Positions 21,007-33,149 of a stretch of DNA of 64,000 nucleotides are shown one piece after another. The translations under genes were made by a program, and so were the position numbers. The notes under the pieces were generated by a model. The model saw nothing but the letters and a program-made list of their open reading frames with translations, did no database searches and had not been told where the DNA came from. Origin of the DNA: Cladosporium sp. IMV 00045 (Eukaryota; Ascomycota; Dothideomycetes; Cladosporiales; Cladosporiaceae); assembly GCA_001931905.2 (NCBI GenBank), contig MSJI02000442.1, positions 18,176-82,175 on the forward strand. The letters run 5' to 3'. Every line of letters begins with the position of its first letter. Position 1 is the first letter of the stretch.

Positions 21007-22745
21007 TGACGATGTCTGAGGTTGACATTGAGTCAGACCACGATGAGCTCGGCAGCATCACCTCCATTCTCATTGTTACTGCTGGCGGTGGAGTGGCTAC
21101 TGTTTCTCCCGCCTCAGTTGTGGCTACATCCTCGTCCAGTTGTTCTGCGTCGGCTTCCTGCCTCGCGATCGGTGTCTGGTCCTCCGAGGTCGTGGGGGGG
21201 CTGCTTCGCATCTCGGTGCTTGGCTTCTCCTTGTGCTTTCGGGCTCGCTGCATCCTCTCGGGGCATCGACGCGAGGTGGCCATATGCTGGCCTCCACAGT
21301 TCGCGCACCTTGCTACTTCGTGGTCACATGGTTCTGACTTCTTTCCACATCCCATCGTGGCACATCGGTGCTTGGCTCCTTCGTGGTCACCAGCGCAGAT
21401 GAAGCATTTGGCTGGCTCGGCGCATTTGCCAAAGTGGTCAGGCCCACAGCAGTGCATACATATGCCGCCCTCACCCGGCAGCCAGAATCTCTCGACTTCG
21501 TGGCGTTTGCCCCCGAACGATAGTCCCTTGGCAAGCAACGTGTCGCTGGCCTGTTTACTCTTCACCGTCACCACCAGCGTGGATTGCTTGATCGCTCCGC
21601 TGTTGAATCGTTCGGCTAGTGTCTCAGTCTTGATCCAATGCGGCACATACGCCAGTGGGATGCCTGTCAGTTCGATTTCTTCTTGTGCCAGTCGGAGCCC
21701 TCCTTCTGTAAAGTAGCGGTCAAGGGTGACTCCGTGTACTCGCAGTTTGCGCCACCTCTGTCTTTTCGACTTCGATGATCGCTGGGTCCACTTCGTGTGC
21801 TGCGGCCAGAACTAACGGCCCATATCCAAGCACGTCGTCTGCACATGCGTTCTCATTCAGCAGCCCAGACATGTGGCCTTTCTTGGTGTATCGCAAGTTG
21901 GTCAGTCGTACCGTCACGTCAGCCCTGGCATGGGCAAGCGCCTTGTTGACCTCGAACATGATGTCCCTTGGGTCGCTTCCGGGGACCGGGATGTTCCTGA
22001 CGAACATGATGCGCCTCTGCTCAAGGGGATGTTTTTTTATCTTTTTGTTTCTGTTGACAACTGTGGTCCATGCGTTCGCAGATTTTGCAGCTGTTTGGAC
22101 TATGTTGCTCCATGTCTTCTGGGTTGTATGCTTCGGTTGTACATCACCTTGTACCCTACCTTGTGGCGCTGCGTCTTGCGTGCCGGCTTCCTGCTGTGTG
22201 CTGTTGGTGCCACTGGGTGTGGTGCAGGTGCATGTGACTTGCGGCGCGTTCTTGAGAGACTGCATGACGCGCTGAAGCATTGCTTCAGCGTGCCTTTCGA
22301 CCTCTGCCTGTACTTTCGCTACAGCATCGCCAAACAGCTGAGTGAATTGCGTCTGCACCTCTTTGATGCTGTTCTGCACCTCTTCTCGAAGCCGATGTGC
22401 TTCTTCTGATGATGTGTCCGTGGCTTTTTTAGCGATCAGCCTTGTCCAGATCTTCCCTGCAATCTTCTCGAAGGCATCAGCGAATTCCTCATCGGAGAGG
22501 TAAAGAACGACATCATTGTCGGCCTTCCGTTTCTTTGGGCTGGTTTGGTGCAGCGGGCGCAGCGGGCGCAGCGTTACCGTGCGCTTCTCGATCCCGGTCG
22601 CGTCGTCGTTCTGTTTGTCCCGCCTCCCAACTGGGGACAGGTGGTATTCGGCGGGGCTTCCGATTGGCTCGGTGGCTTCCGCGCTGTTGGTCGTGAAGAC
22701 ATCACTTCCTGCGGGATCTGCACCATGTTTGCGGCGCGATGGCAT
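20930..22745 (-). pseudogene. LINE ORF1: Gag-like protein with zinc knuckles (one frameshift)
   Basis: The first part runs from ATG 22745 (MPSRRKHGADPAG) through a basic, coiled region to about 21766. There a single-base indel shifts the frame; the second frame continues with WRKLRVHGV and LRLAQEEIELTGIP. Near the C terminus are CCHC-type knuckles (CMHCCGPDHFGKC, CFICAGDHEGAKHRC, CANCGGQHMATSRRC) that would bind element RNA. It ends at 20930 inside ORF2. Confidence 0.8.
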
Positions 22746-22799
22746 AGCCGCCAGCGAGGCGCTGGTGTTGGCAAGTACGTGCACTTATTAGGCTTTCTT

Positions 22800-23935
22800 T
22801 GCTCTTCAAATTGATGCTCACAATGACCCTGTCTATGACAAAGTCGAAAAGAAGTCCCACCAATGTGTTACCGTTACGACAGGTATTCTTGCGACAAACT
22901 TCCCCGAAGTCCCTGCTCGCTCCATTCCTCTGGGAAAAAATGGTAAAGTGTGGCCAGAAGGTCAGCTTAGTCGCTGCTTGGAAGAGGCCAGCACCAGAGC
23001 TTGCATACCACGACTTCGCGTCTCCAACTAGCGCCAGATAACCGTCGCCATTGTCAAAACCAAATTTGCAAGCCAGATGGAGTGCTTCGATGCCGGTGAT
23101 AACGACGAGGACGCAGAGGAAATGGACGAATCAATCAGAATCGTGACCATACAACGCAACCACAAGATACAGACAGCCAATCGGGCGTACGCCAACCAGA
23201 CGGGAGCATCGTTCAGCAACCTGTGGGATGGTCAGATCAGGACGAGCTTGCGAGAATCGATGCTATGGCAAGAATATTGGGGAGTGGAAACGATGTTAAG
23301 ATCCAAGAAGCGTAAGAACGATGGGGAAAGAACTGGATTAACAAAGCGAATTGCGATGGGTGTCTACCGTCCGCGTAAGCCTTGGTCGGCGGATGCTTTA
23401 ACAGGAGCCCTAAAACGGTTTTACGGCAGCAAGGAAGCGAGCTGGAGGTGCGTAGAGCAAGAGCGAGCCATGATCGCGATCATGTCGTGGACTGAACAGG
23501 TGGTGGCCATACTCCCAACAGGTGCAGGGAAGAGTCTCCTTTTCATTTTACCTTGTACACTTCCAGACGCCGGTATCACCATCCTGATCGTTCCCCTCGT
23601 TGCCTTGAGAGGAGATTTGCTCCGGCGGATCAAAGATGCAAAAATCGAACACATCGAGTGGAAGCCTGGGGAGGCTCGAGACGCAACGTTGATCGTCGTT
23701 AGCGTCGAAGCTGCGTGCAAGCCGGGATTCATGAAGTACGCGCGTGGCCTCGCGGCACAGCAGAAACTCGACCGAATAGTCATCGACGAGTGCCATCTGA
23801 CAGTCACCGCAGCCAACTACCGAGAAAGCATGGTCGATCTTACCATGATCAGGGGTCTGAAGACTCAGTTTGTGTATCTGACCGCCACCCTCCCTCCGTC
23901 CATGATGGCAGAATTTGAGGAGCGGAACAGAGACG
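22800..23935 (+). pseudogene. RecQ-like helicase fragment of the fungal telomere-linked type, fused to a JmjC copy
   Basis: The open frame starts by ATG 23077, with family-like sequence (ITVAIVKTKF) already before it, so the 5' end is truncated near the adjacent LINE. The N-terminal part (IVTIQRNHKIQTANRAY, then NLWDGQIR) is the DUF3505-like segment that precedes the helicase domain in these proteins. The helicase motifs are clear: QVVAILPTGAGKS (Walker A), VPLVALRGDLLRR (Ia), DRIVIDECHL (Walker B, DECH) and VYLTATLPPSM (III). Sequence identity to the family stops after EFEERN at about 23930, and the frame runs on into JmjC-family sequence. The second RecA lobe is missing, so no working helicase is possible from this piece alone. 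Confidence 0.75.
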
Positions 23936-25147
23936 GTACCACTCGAGAGTATGACAGGTGCAAAGTCGACTGGCTCGAGTCCACTTGCTGGGCTAACATA
24001 CATGTCGCTTCAGAAGAACGAGTCGACGCTAATCCAGAACTCGGAACCAAGTCTGACGTTATGTACATGAGCTGGAAGATATTCGAGGGGCGTGCCCGCG
24101 CCGGCGAGGTTTTCCGCAAACCAATTGTGATCCACCAAGATTTCCAAGACAGTGGTACGCACGAAGTGCGAGAATATATTGCCATGTTGGACGAGCGGTT
24201 TCCTCACCAGATGCTAGATGTGCAAGACGGCGAAACTGGCGAATGTCGGAGTGTGAAAGTCAGGGACTTCTGTGCGGCTATATTTGCCAAAGAGCACGAA
24301 TCCATTCAGAGTCTGGCAACCATGAGCAACGCCATAAGTCTACGAAAGATTGCCAATGCCGATGTTGTTGACTCGTCTCAAGAGGTCTCGCCTTTTAGAG
24401 ACTTTGATCGAACGGGCATCGAATCAAGCGCCAGGAGAGCGAGCTGTTCGCGAGGCAAACGATGTCGCAGACTGCATTGGATTCGACCTTCTTGGCTTCA
24501 AAGGTGCATTCACCCGACCACATGTGGATGCACTGATGGGCACCTGTGTGCCATGTCTCTCGGGAGTAAAGGTCTGGATCTTTGTGACAGACATGAGCGA
24601 ACAAGACTGGGACGACTTTGCGCAGGCAGGGCCTTCTTGGAGCCCAGAATGCAAAGGGCGAGCTATCATTCTCGGGAGAGATGACTTTCTGCTGATGCCG
24701 TCTGGACTTCGAGTGCTTCATACAGTCCTTACCCTCGAGCCCAGTCTAATGGAGGGTGGAATGCTGTGGGATGAGCGCAACATCCCGGCCTTGCTTGACG
24801 AGTTATTGTGGGTGGCACAGCATCAGCTCTGCACGAACGAAGCGCTGGCATATCAGCTTCCCAGCATTATCGACGCCCTGGAGAGCTGGGTGAAAGAGCA
24901 AAACCCCCCAACTGTTTAGAGATCCGGGGTACCAGACCTTATACATCTCGTGCAACAGAGAGTCGAAAAGCTACGTGCTCTCGGCTGCACATGCGGTCGT
25001 AATTGCAACAGCGGTGAGAAATGCCACTGCAGAGCACAAAATCGTCGGTGCACAGCCTGGTGTTCAAGACATCCCACTTTGCCCGACAACGCCAAGAACA
25101 AAGCCTTCAGCTGCATGTACGAAGAACAAAAATTCAGACGGCAATAG
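23936..25147 (+). pseudogene. Broken JmjC-CXC copy, in frame with the helicase fragment at its 5' end
   Basis: From about 23960 the frame matches the intact protein from its linker on (FRKPIVIHQDFQDSGTHEV against FSTPLVIEEHFADSGDHSL). The frame shifts at about 24345, after which the cupin core follows: FKGAFTRPHVD (HxD), GVKVW, then MPSGLRVLHTV with the final histidine. The triad is therefore intact at residue level. TAG at 24917 then interrupts the frame. In the same frame downstream lies a cysteine cluster, LGCTCGRNCNSGEKCHC then CTAWC, equivalent to the CXC tail. Two lesions thus separate it from an intact C-terminal half. The N-terminal half is absent, replaced by helicase. Confidence 0.7.
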
Positions 25148-25763
25148 GATCATGAGCTCCAACAGCTCCGATACAAGTTACATCAACATGCAACCCCGAA
25201 ACTTATGACTGGACTCAAAATTGCGTTGGATGTAATCTCATGAGTAGGTCGTCCATATATTGAGGGTAGGCCAGCAACTAGATGATCAGCTACCCTGCCT
25301 ACACTGCAAGGGGGTCATCCAAGTTGCCTGCCAGCGGAAAAACACCTGCATCTTCTCCATTTGACTAAACCTGACTAAAGATTGCGATGGCGTTGACCCA
25401 TTGTATAAAACAATTGGCGGATAACACAGGTCGCAACGCAGAGGCAGCATATTTCTTCCCGTTCTTGACCTCCTCACAGTGACACATCACAAAGATCATC
25501 TTGTCTGAAGAGCAATGTTCTCACCAGAAAAATGAGACTGGTCGATTGCTTCGATGCTGCAATCCAGACGACACAACATCCAAGTCGTGACACTGGATCC
25601 TGGATCTGGAAAGAGTGAAGTAACGTTCTGCTAAAGTTTTGAAAGATAAGACCTGAATGTACTGTACTGTAAGAACAAACCCAAGACCTAAACACAGTCC
25701 ATCGCAATGCAAAGTGGCGAGGACTGTACGGGTAGTAATACCAGCAAGTCTTTAAACTCGCTT
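25148..25763. other. Intergenic, no gene supported
   Basis: Only short overlapping ORFs are present. The minus strand may hold further decayed remains of the regulator ending at 25764, since a Leu/Phe-rich frame continues at 25521-25712, but I cannot align it to anything. Confidence 0.35.
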
Positions 25764-27067
25764 TCACCCCTCCCACCCCCACCACATGGTAACATCGTCG
25801 TAGCTTTCGCCTTTTCGTTCTTCACTGGGCACAAGACCCACATGCGACTCGTACGTCTCGTCTTCGGGTAGGTTGTGCAGCATCAGCAAAGGGTGCTCGG
25901 TGTTCTGAGTCCCGCTAGACGGCAGTCGCAATTCGGCCAATATGTCGCTTTCGAGCTGCAAGCAGGTCCAAGATGCTAACGCGATCAAATCTGTTGCATT
26001 TCGGTGATTAATTCTTGGCCCTTCTCATGCTGCCTCCGAACGTCTTCATAGGCTGCCAAGTAGTGGTCATTGTAAAATTTGTATCGGTCGAGTAAATTTC
26101 GGACCACCCTGCCAGCCATGGTAATCCAGCTCATACTCTCCTTAACGCGGGCCAATTGTATGGACCTGCAAGCAAGGACATCCGTGCATGAATCAGATCA
26201 TTGCCATCGCCTTGACCACCAAGGATTTCAGCAGCCTTAGCAGTAGGCAATACCAGGAATGACGTCTAAATTTTTTGCCGTGTCACTGCTCGAACTTCCA
26301 TCAATTGATGTTCGCCGGCTGCGGCATAGAAACATCCCGTCATTGAGATATGCCAGTGGGACATCGGTGTTCGCGTGTGGGTTGAGCTCGGTAGGGCTAG
26401 GCGAAGACCTCACGTGGGATGACGCTGGAGAGCTACCAATCGTGCCCGAATCGCCAGACAGCTGATGTAACAAGACTTGATTTGTGTTGAGAGCGCTATC
26501 TTGGACAGGCCCAGGTAACGGCTGCTCGTGCAAACAAATCTTTCCCAGTGCGAGGATGAGGTAAATAAATGCATTGTTCGGAGAGCGCTCGGTGTCGACG
26601 AAGAGTTCTGTGACAACCTCTCCGCTGACGCTGGCGTAGCCGCCAGGGCCATTCGATCGCTGTCGTTTGGTAGGGCGGTCTGACTTTTCGGAGCCCACAG
26701 CGAAGGTGTTGTGGTTGTTCTTGCTGCGCGAGCAGCGCCCGATGAACTCGGTGGTGAGTTTTCGCGTTCTTCCCTTGTCCAAGAACGGGTGCATGATGTG
26801 CATGTGCTTCACGTAGCTGTCCCAGAGACTGTCTATGGTTGTAGCGTCCAAGTCCAGGGTGCCATCTGGTTTCAAGCCACCAGCTGTACATGGATGCAAT
26901 CGTGTTTCGGCGCAGGGGTAAGCGTAAGTGGGACGCCCGCAACCCCAGATGCCTTCAGGTCGACACGCTGCATCGCTGGACATACTTACTGTCTTCACTT
27001 CGAGCAGGGCTTGCTGGGCCGCCTGGCTGCGTGCCATCTTGCTCCTCGATGCCTTATCCGCGACCAT
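25764..27067 (-). pseudogene. Decayed fungal Zn2Cys6-class transcription factor (regulatory domain only)
   Basis: From ATG 27067 the protein contains GGLKPDGTLDLDATTIDSLW, then HMHIMHPFLDKG, IYLILALGKIC and LDVIPGIAYC. This is the middle region of a widespread ascomycete zinc-cluster regulator family. The next expected pieces (QLARVKESMSWITMAGRVVRNLL, then LASWTCLQLESDILAELRLP) are present downstream but in different frames, requiring a 7-base and a 1-base deletion near 26165 and 25990. The N-terminal zinc cluster was not found upstream. I infer a truncated pseudogene; a missed intron could explain one break but not all. Confidence 0.6.
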
Positions 27068-27082
27068 AGAGACGCAAGACAC

Positions 27083-29265
27083 CTCGGTTCAATCACTGAC
27101 TTCCATAACATAGCAATCATTCACGTCTACGTAGGCTTCTTGCAATAACGGTCGCAAAATAGGCCACAGAAGAATATGCTTGTGCGGCGCTGTTCGGTGG
27201 TCATCCAATTCTCGGTTGCGTTTGCGAGGGTCTGTCCAGTGCCTCCTACGAGCGACGTCAAACTGCTTGGGGTGCCTAGCAAGGTGGTGAATAGAGAAGT
27301 AAAGGGCTCAGAACGGTGTAGGCTGTTTGCTGATAGGGTTTGGTGACATGGGTGAATGGCCTATCCCTACCGCAGGGGAGTGCTGGGTGAAACAGCAGGC
27401 ATGCAGCGGTGGAGGCATGATTGAGGGAGCCGACTAGTGACTCGGCGCTGCAGCAAGGCGCCGTAATCAGAAATCGACGTGATTAACTGAGATCGACCAT
27501 GGAATGACGTGGCGGCCATCGACGCTGCATGACGAAGCACCCCAGAGCGAGCGCCGCTGCCGCGCTTCCACCGACAATCTTCTCACTTCTCAATACCACG
27601 ACCCTCTCTGCAAGCCCCCCTATGCCTCCAAGCAAAGCCTGCAACGAATTTCCTCCATTCACGTATGTATAACGTTACGAGGTCGTGGTCGATGTGAAGG
27701 GTCGCCCCAGGAGGCCTTGACTAGAAGCTCTTAGGCCCTCACGATCGTGTAGGTCCAAGCGCATCGGTCTCCGCCCGAAGCATCCTCCGAGTGCAACGCA
27801 GTGCCACATCTTCATGCAACACAGCCACAACACACTGCGGGGCTAGAGAGGTAGCCAACCCGTGGATGCATGGAACCATATCATTTGCTTATCGAGAACC
27901 TCCGAATCCACTGGGAATCACCCCTTCTCGAGCCGTTAGCGAGGCGCGGACAGCTGGAGAAGAGTTATGCTTCCACCAATCCTCCCATACTTGCCTATGA
28001 TCCCACGGCTCGTGATCCCAGGGGTCAACTCTTTGTCAGATGGTTCTATTAGCGCCGTGCGGAGGCTCGGTTGGATGAGCTAGATGGTGAATTATCCCGT
28101 TGGACTATGTCTTAATGGCGGGGCTAGACGTGGCAGTCGCGCCTTACGATTGAGGTATGCCTTGCTTTGCTTGATAGATGCTCTGATTGTAGCACGACTT
28201 AATCGAAGTTCTTGGAGTCCAAGGAAGGAAACGCTGCCTTCGCTCTCGCGAAGCCGCGGCCCGGCGGTTTCTGACTAACGAAGCTTCTACGCCTCAAAGC
28301 CAAGAATTACAGCGTGGAGGTGGCACACTGGAGCTTCATAATGAAAAATTGACTGTGTGGCTATCTGTGGGTAATGAGCCCGTGTCTGGGATCATGTCCC
28401 CAAGCGGAGTGATTACAATCTGACTGCCGAGTCAATACAGCCGCCATTTTGAACGGCTAGATCATGGCCATCTTGAGCTAATCAAGGTGGAAAGAATGGG
28501 TCTACTGAAACTCGTGCTCAGATAGGCCGGTGACAGCCGCTACGCTCCGAATATAGATAGACTCAAGAGGTAGTACAGTGCATAACTCGTTTGCTAACGG
28601 TCCAGACGTGTTTCAACAAGGTTGAATCGTGCGCTCTGCTTCCCATCGTGCTTTGCTAGGAATGCGGAAGGTGTTACGGTTCATTATATGACTGGTTATT
28701 CCAGGAATCGCTTGAAACCGGTACTTCCTGGACCCACATCGAGCATTAGATATGATCAGGTTTCGGATGTGGCTTGCGAAAAGTCGCAAGCTCCGACCCT
28801 ATGTTTGAAATTCTCGTCGACGTATTGCTGAATCCAGGTATTCGTGAAAAGAAACCCCTAGCACCTCGGTCAGGCGACGGCATGTGACTGGTATGTCCCA
28901 GAATGAATCCAATAAACACCAATGGCATTCTGTATTTCGTCCATAGCTAGAATGATGGTTGGAAATAACAAATTTCGGACATAGTTGTCAGCACTTCTTA
29001 GCCTGCTCTTGCAATCGATCACAGGACCCTGACACTGGATACTATACAAGCGGTACTAGCGCCCTCACAGATCTATTGCGACATGCTGTCTGAATTTCTC
29101 TATTCGCAAAGGCCGAGTATTCATGTCATGGCACCTTCTTCCTCGGCTCCAAACGTTGCACGTTGAGCTTCCCCTTACCTCAGTCAGGTTTCATCAAGAA
29201 ACAAGGGCATACTAACATCATTTTCGGTAGTACCGGCAAGAGAGTCCTCAAGTCAGTGGCTACGC
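27083..29265. other. Gene-free stretch of about 2.2 kb
   Basis: No ORF over 76 codons and no domain, splice pair series or terminal repeat was recognised on either strand. It may be decayed sequence. Confidence 0.4.
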
Positions 29266-32200
29266 TCAACGTCCTTCTGACCAATTGCCCGGCACAGCCG
29301 ATGCTTTGTTTACCCCCAACTTCCACTTATCGATGGATTCCTTGACAGTTCTGAGCCCAGCCGGCTTGGTGATGTACTCATCGGTACCAGCGTTTTCCGC
29401 TGCTCGACGGTCCTTATCACTCACCAGGCCCGTCAGCGCCACGATTCGTGAGCGCTTGCCGTCACTTCCCGAGTCTTCTATGCGACGAATTGCGGATGTG
29501 GCCTCAAAGCCGCTGATTTCAGGCATGCTCTGTTCGAGGTATTAACGTGGTTCCAGCGCACACAAGGGTATCTTGCAAGACGATTTACCAGGTCCATGAA
29601 GACGATATCGAAGGCACCTTTACTGCCAGCAGCCCTCTCGTACAGATCAATAGCTTGTTGGCCTCCGGTGGCCAGTGCGTAGTTTGCTGCATCGATGCCA
29701 CATTTCTTTACGAACATAGTAAGCATCTTCAAATTTACATTGTCTGCGATGCCGTCAGTTCACATATCCATGCGTATCTTGAGATTGCAGTCGCCATACT
29801 GTCGTCAACAAGAAGTATCTTGGGTTGGATGGGTGGCTTCGACCCATCGTCATCATTCCCCTCTTGATCTTGCTCTCCCGTACCCCGTTTGGTTTTTCCG
29901 ACTGGTTCGACTACCCCTCGATCATTCTTCACTTTGTAGGTCGGCGCTTCACTTGGACCATTGGCTTGTGCAAACCTCTGCGAGTCGCTTGTCTGAACAT
30001 CGACACCTGAACCATGCTTCGCTACGCTTTCTTCGGGCTCGTCTCTTGGAAGTTTGCTTCGAGAAGATGATGGCTTTGTTTTGTCTGTATCGCGTGTGGA
30101 ATTGGAATCGTATTTGGAGTCTTGACATGCGTCCCGGGCAGGTCTAACTATTCGAACGGGAAGCCTGGCACCGGAACTCTTGCAGTGGTGACTGATTTGT
30201 TCGACGCCAACCGATGAACCAGGCTGCAGGTCGCCGCCGTCGCTCCGGGCCAGCAAGCGATCATTGCTTGAGTGGACCTCATCGGATTGAAAAGTCCTTT
30301 TCTCATTGATATTGCCCCGGCTCGGGATGATCTGAGGGAAAAAGAGCGTCACTGCCTTCCACAGCTTTGAGGGTAAGATCGAGCCAGTAATGATTGCATC
30401 AGCGACCTTCGAAGCAGCATCAATTTTTTTTGCATCAAACTCAGAGTTCTTGCCAATATCTGCGCAGACGGCGACCTTCTTGACATTCGCAAAGGCTTCG
30501 CCTGAAGACTCTTGGAACGACTTCAGGTCGGGATGCGCAATGAATACAAGATCTGGAAACCCTTGATTTGAACCTTGGTGCCAGATCGTAATCTTGGGCT
30601 GGAACCAAGCCTCAAGAGTGGATGCCAGAGATTCGTAAAGGAGTCGAACCGACCGCTCGCCGCGTTTGTCTTCTTGGCCAAACCACTTGGGGAAATAGAC
30701 ACTGGCGTTGAGAACAGGGAGCTCGCTCATGTCGCGAACGGGCATTGGCGGTATCACAGCTGTTCCTGGATGGTAGCCGTCCTCGAGTTTTTGCTCGACA
30801 CCCGCGATTAGATTGGGTAATGGCAAAATTACCGCAGCCTTACTTCCCATCGTCTCATCTGTCTCGATTTCCACGGTGCCCTCCAGTTGTTCGACGTTCC
30901 GCTTCACTAGAGATAGGCCCAGTCCCACCCCGCTGTCTACAGGCTCCTGCTGTGAGAAAGGTACAAACAGGCTGTGCTTCATGAAGTCTTCCGAGAAGCC
31001 TCGACCAGAGTCAATAACATCCAGATAACAATAGTCGCGGTTCACGCTCACGGATGAGCGAACACAGTATCTGCTTTGCGAGAATTTGATGGCATTACTC
31101 AAGAGGTTTTCGAGTATGATGCGAAATGTAGAATTTCTCCCAATCTGACAATTGTCCGTGCTGCGGGCGTCGAAGATGATGGTAGAGAATTCATCATCTT
31201 CCTGGTTGTTTTTGACGGTTCTTCCGTTGTCATGAATACTGTCTTGGTGGTTCAGATCTTCTTTGCGCTCGATGGATGAAGACAAGATAGTGTCCGAGAG
31301 CCGCATTCGCTTCGCGACATCCTCCACAACTTCCTCGCAGAGATCCACCAGGCTTGTGTCACCCGACGTGTGATACTCTTCGCCAATTTTCTGGCCGATT
31401 TGTACAACATGTCCCTGGTTGTGGGTTCCGACCTGGCGCGGTAAAAAGCCATCGTTGACCGAATATTGAGGTTGGTATATAGGCACAGCTGCAGCCTGAT
31501 CCTGGACTCCCGAATGCAGTAAGATCTTGTCGACAGTTTCCAAGAGTTGTGTGGCGCCAAATCTCGATTATCGTCAGCAAAACTCTACTTTCTTTCTGGG
31601 CCGGACAACACACCTTGCGTCGACCAACATCTCTCGTAGCTGCGGGCTGCAGTGGGTAGTAGCAAGGGCAAGATCCAGGTTTCCGAGAACACTGTGAAGC
31701 GGCGACCGGGTCTCATGGCTGATGGACCCAATAAAGTCAGCCTTGACTCGATCCAGCTTTTGAGACTCTGATCTCGATATTATGACTGTTGTTGCCATGC
31801 AGAACGAAGACATTGCGTTGAGATCGGTCTCGGGTAGGAGAATACGATCATATCCGAGAACCCAGCCTACACAGAGAGCTGTGTTTCGATTGTGAACAGC
31901 ATCCCATAGCGGTGTGAAGATGATCTGTCGTGCACCTGGGAAAGACTGGTCGAGTGACGCATTCGTCATCGTGTCCAAAACTTTTGTATCGTGACCGATG
32001 GCACCAGCAAAGACGGGCTGCTCCCTCGAATCATCTAGGTGCAATACACCACCGTTGGGAAATGCCTCGAGTATCTCTGACACCGCATTCGCATCTAAAG
32101 GAATAAAGGTGTCTATGCCGGACTCAAGCTTTCCTGCTATCGCCTTATCCTGTACGATTTTCGCTTGACTATGAAACTGTCGAGCAGGAAGCGATAACTC

Positions 32201-33149
32201 TTGAAAGACAATACCAGCTAGGTCAAAGAATTCACGAAGCAAATTTCCAGCGACCTCGTACACATCGTTCACTCCCATCGGCCTTGACGATGCGATCCCG
32301 TGCTTTTGAGATATCTGCGTACGGGCGCGTTCATGCAGCTGAGCGTCGAGCAATGAAGAAAGGGCTTTGTTATACCTCTTGGCGCGCTTGCCCTCCAGTG
32401 CCTGTACGGCTTGCACAAGTTGTCTCATCACATGTTTTGTGGTCTGGTAGAGGTATTGTTGCTGAGTTTTGCTTATGCCATTCGCAGCTGGTCTCTTGCT
32501 CATTGCAAATACAGTTCCAATGTTAAGGCCGTCAGGACTTGTGATAGGCATGCCAACATAATGGCGGAAGCGGGCGACTGTCCCACTGACGAATGGCAGA
32601 ACCTGTGTGCGCTCTGTCTCTGCCATATCGAGCACTTCGTAAAATGCCGGCAAGCCTGGCTGGTGCTCCAGTAAGATTGTTCGCTCGCAAAGTCCGCCAT
32701 GGTGGCTGACCTCGTCGCATCCATACCATTGGGCGGACTCGAGCGAGACCTGTGCGTTGTTGCTGTTGTCATTGGTGGCTCCAGACAGAAAGAACTGTGT
32801 ATGGTCGTCCAAAAGCGAGACCATGGCCTGAGAATGTTAGCGTGTGTGCCATGACAAGAGTTTTGATGAATCCTACAAGGTCAGCATTTAGTTGTTTGAG
32901 CACACCTCTGAGCAACGCTGCCATTGCAGGATCAGCGGTCTCGTGCTCTCCGTGAAATGATGCCGTCTCACCATCCCCACAAACAGAATCTGTACCACCC
33001 GCGCTGTGCTGGACAATCGAAGGCCTGACCTGGCAATACTTTCTGACCTGCCATACCCGCCGCCGGTCTGCGACAAGAGCTTCGTCCTGGTGGGACAAGC
33101 TGTCATCTCTGTTCAACACCTGTTGACTCGGATTCATATCTCCATGCAT
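29266..33149 (-). CDS. GAF-domain hybrid histidine kinase (1,222 aa, five exons)
   Basis: Exons 33149-32877, 32827-31614, 31562-29800, 29743-29589 and 29529-29266 are joined by four introns of 49-59 nt, all GT..AG with CTAAC/CTGAC-like branches, and the frame is kept throughout. The N terminus has a GAF-like region. The HisKA domain carries FIGSISHETRSPLH with the phospho-acceptor at about His462. The HATPase has an N box (LENLLSNAIKFSQ), DSGRGFSEDF and GVGLGLSLVKRN. The C-terminal receiver has ILLVDDNNVNLKML, the phospho-acceptor Asp in VFMDL, Thr in ALTG and Lys in YITKPAG. All catalytic residues look intact. It should pass phosphate to a histidine-phosphotransfer protein in a stress or signal pathway; the ligand of the GAF domain is unknown. 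A long Ser/Lys-rich spacer precedes the receiver. Confidence 0.85.

Larger units (their letters stand above)
16849..22790 (-). mobile_element. Near-complete Tad-like LINE retrotransposon
   Basis: Read on the minus strand, the element has a Gag-like ORF1, an overlapping ORF2 with endonuclease, reverse transcriptase and RNase H, a short 3' untranslated region, and a poly-A tail of about 17 seen as T residues just after 16847. The sequence just before the tail (AGCTAGATAGCTTGCATAC) recurs in fragments at 56.8 kb and, less well, at 42.1 kb, which fixes the 3' end. The 5' end is unclear; no target-site duplication was found. Damage is light: one frameshift in ORF1 and one stop in ORF2, suggesting a recent insertion. 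Confidence 0.85.
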
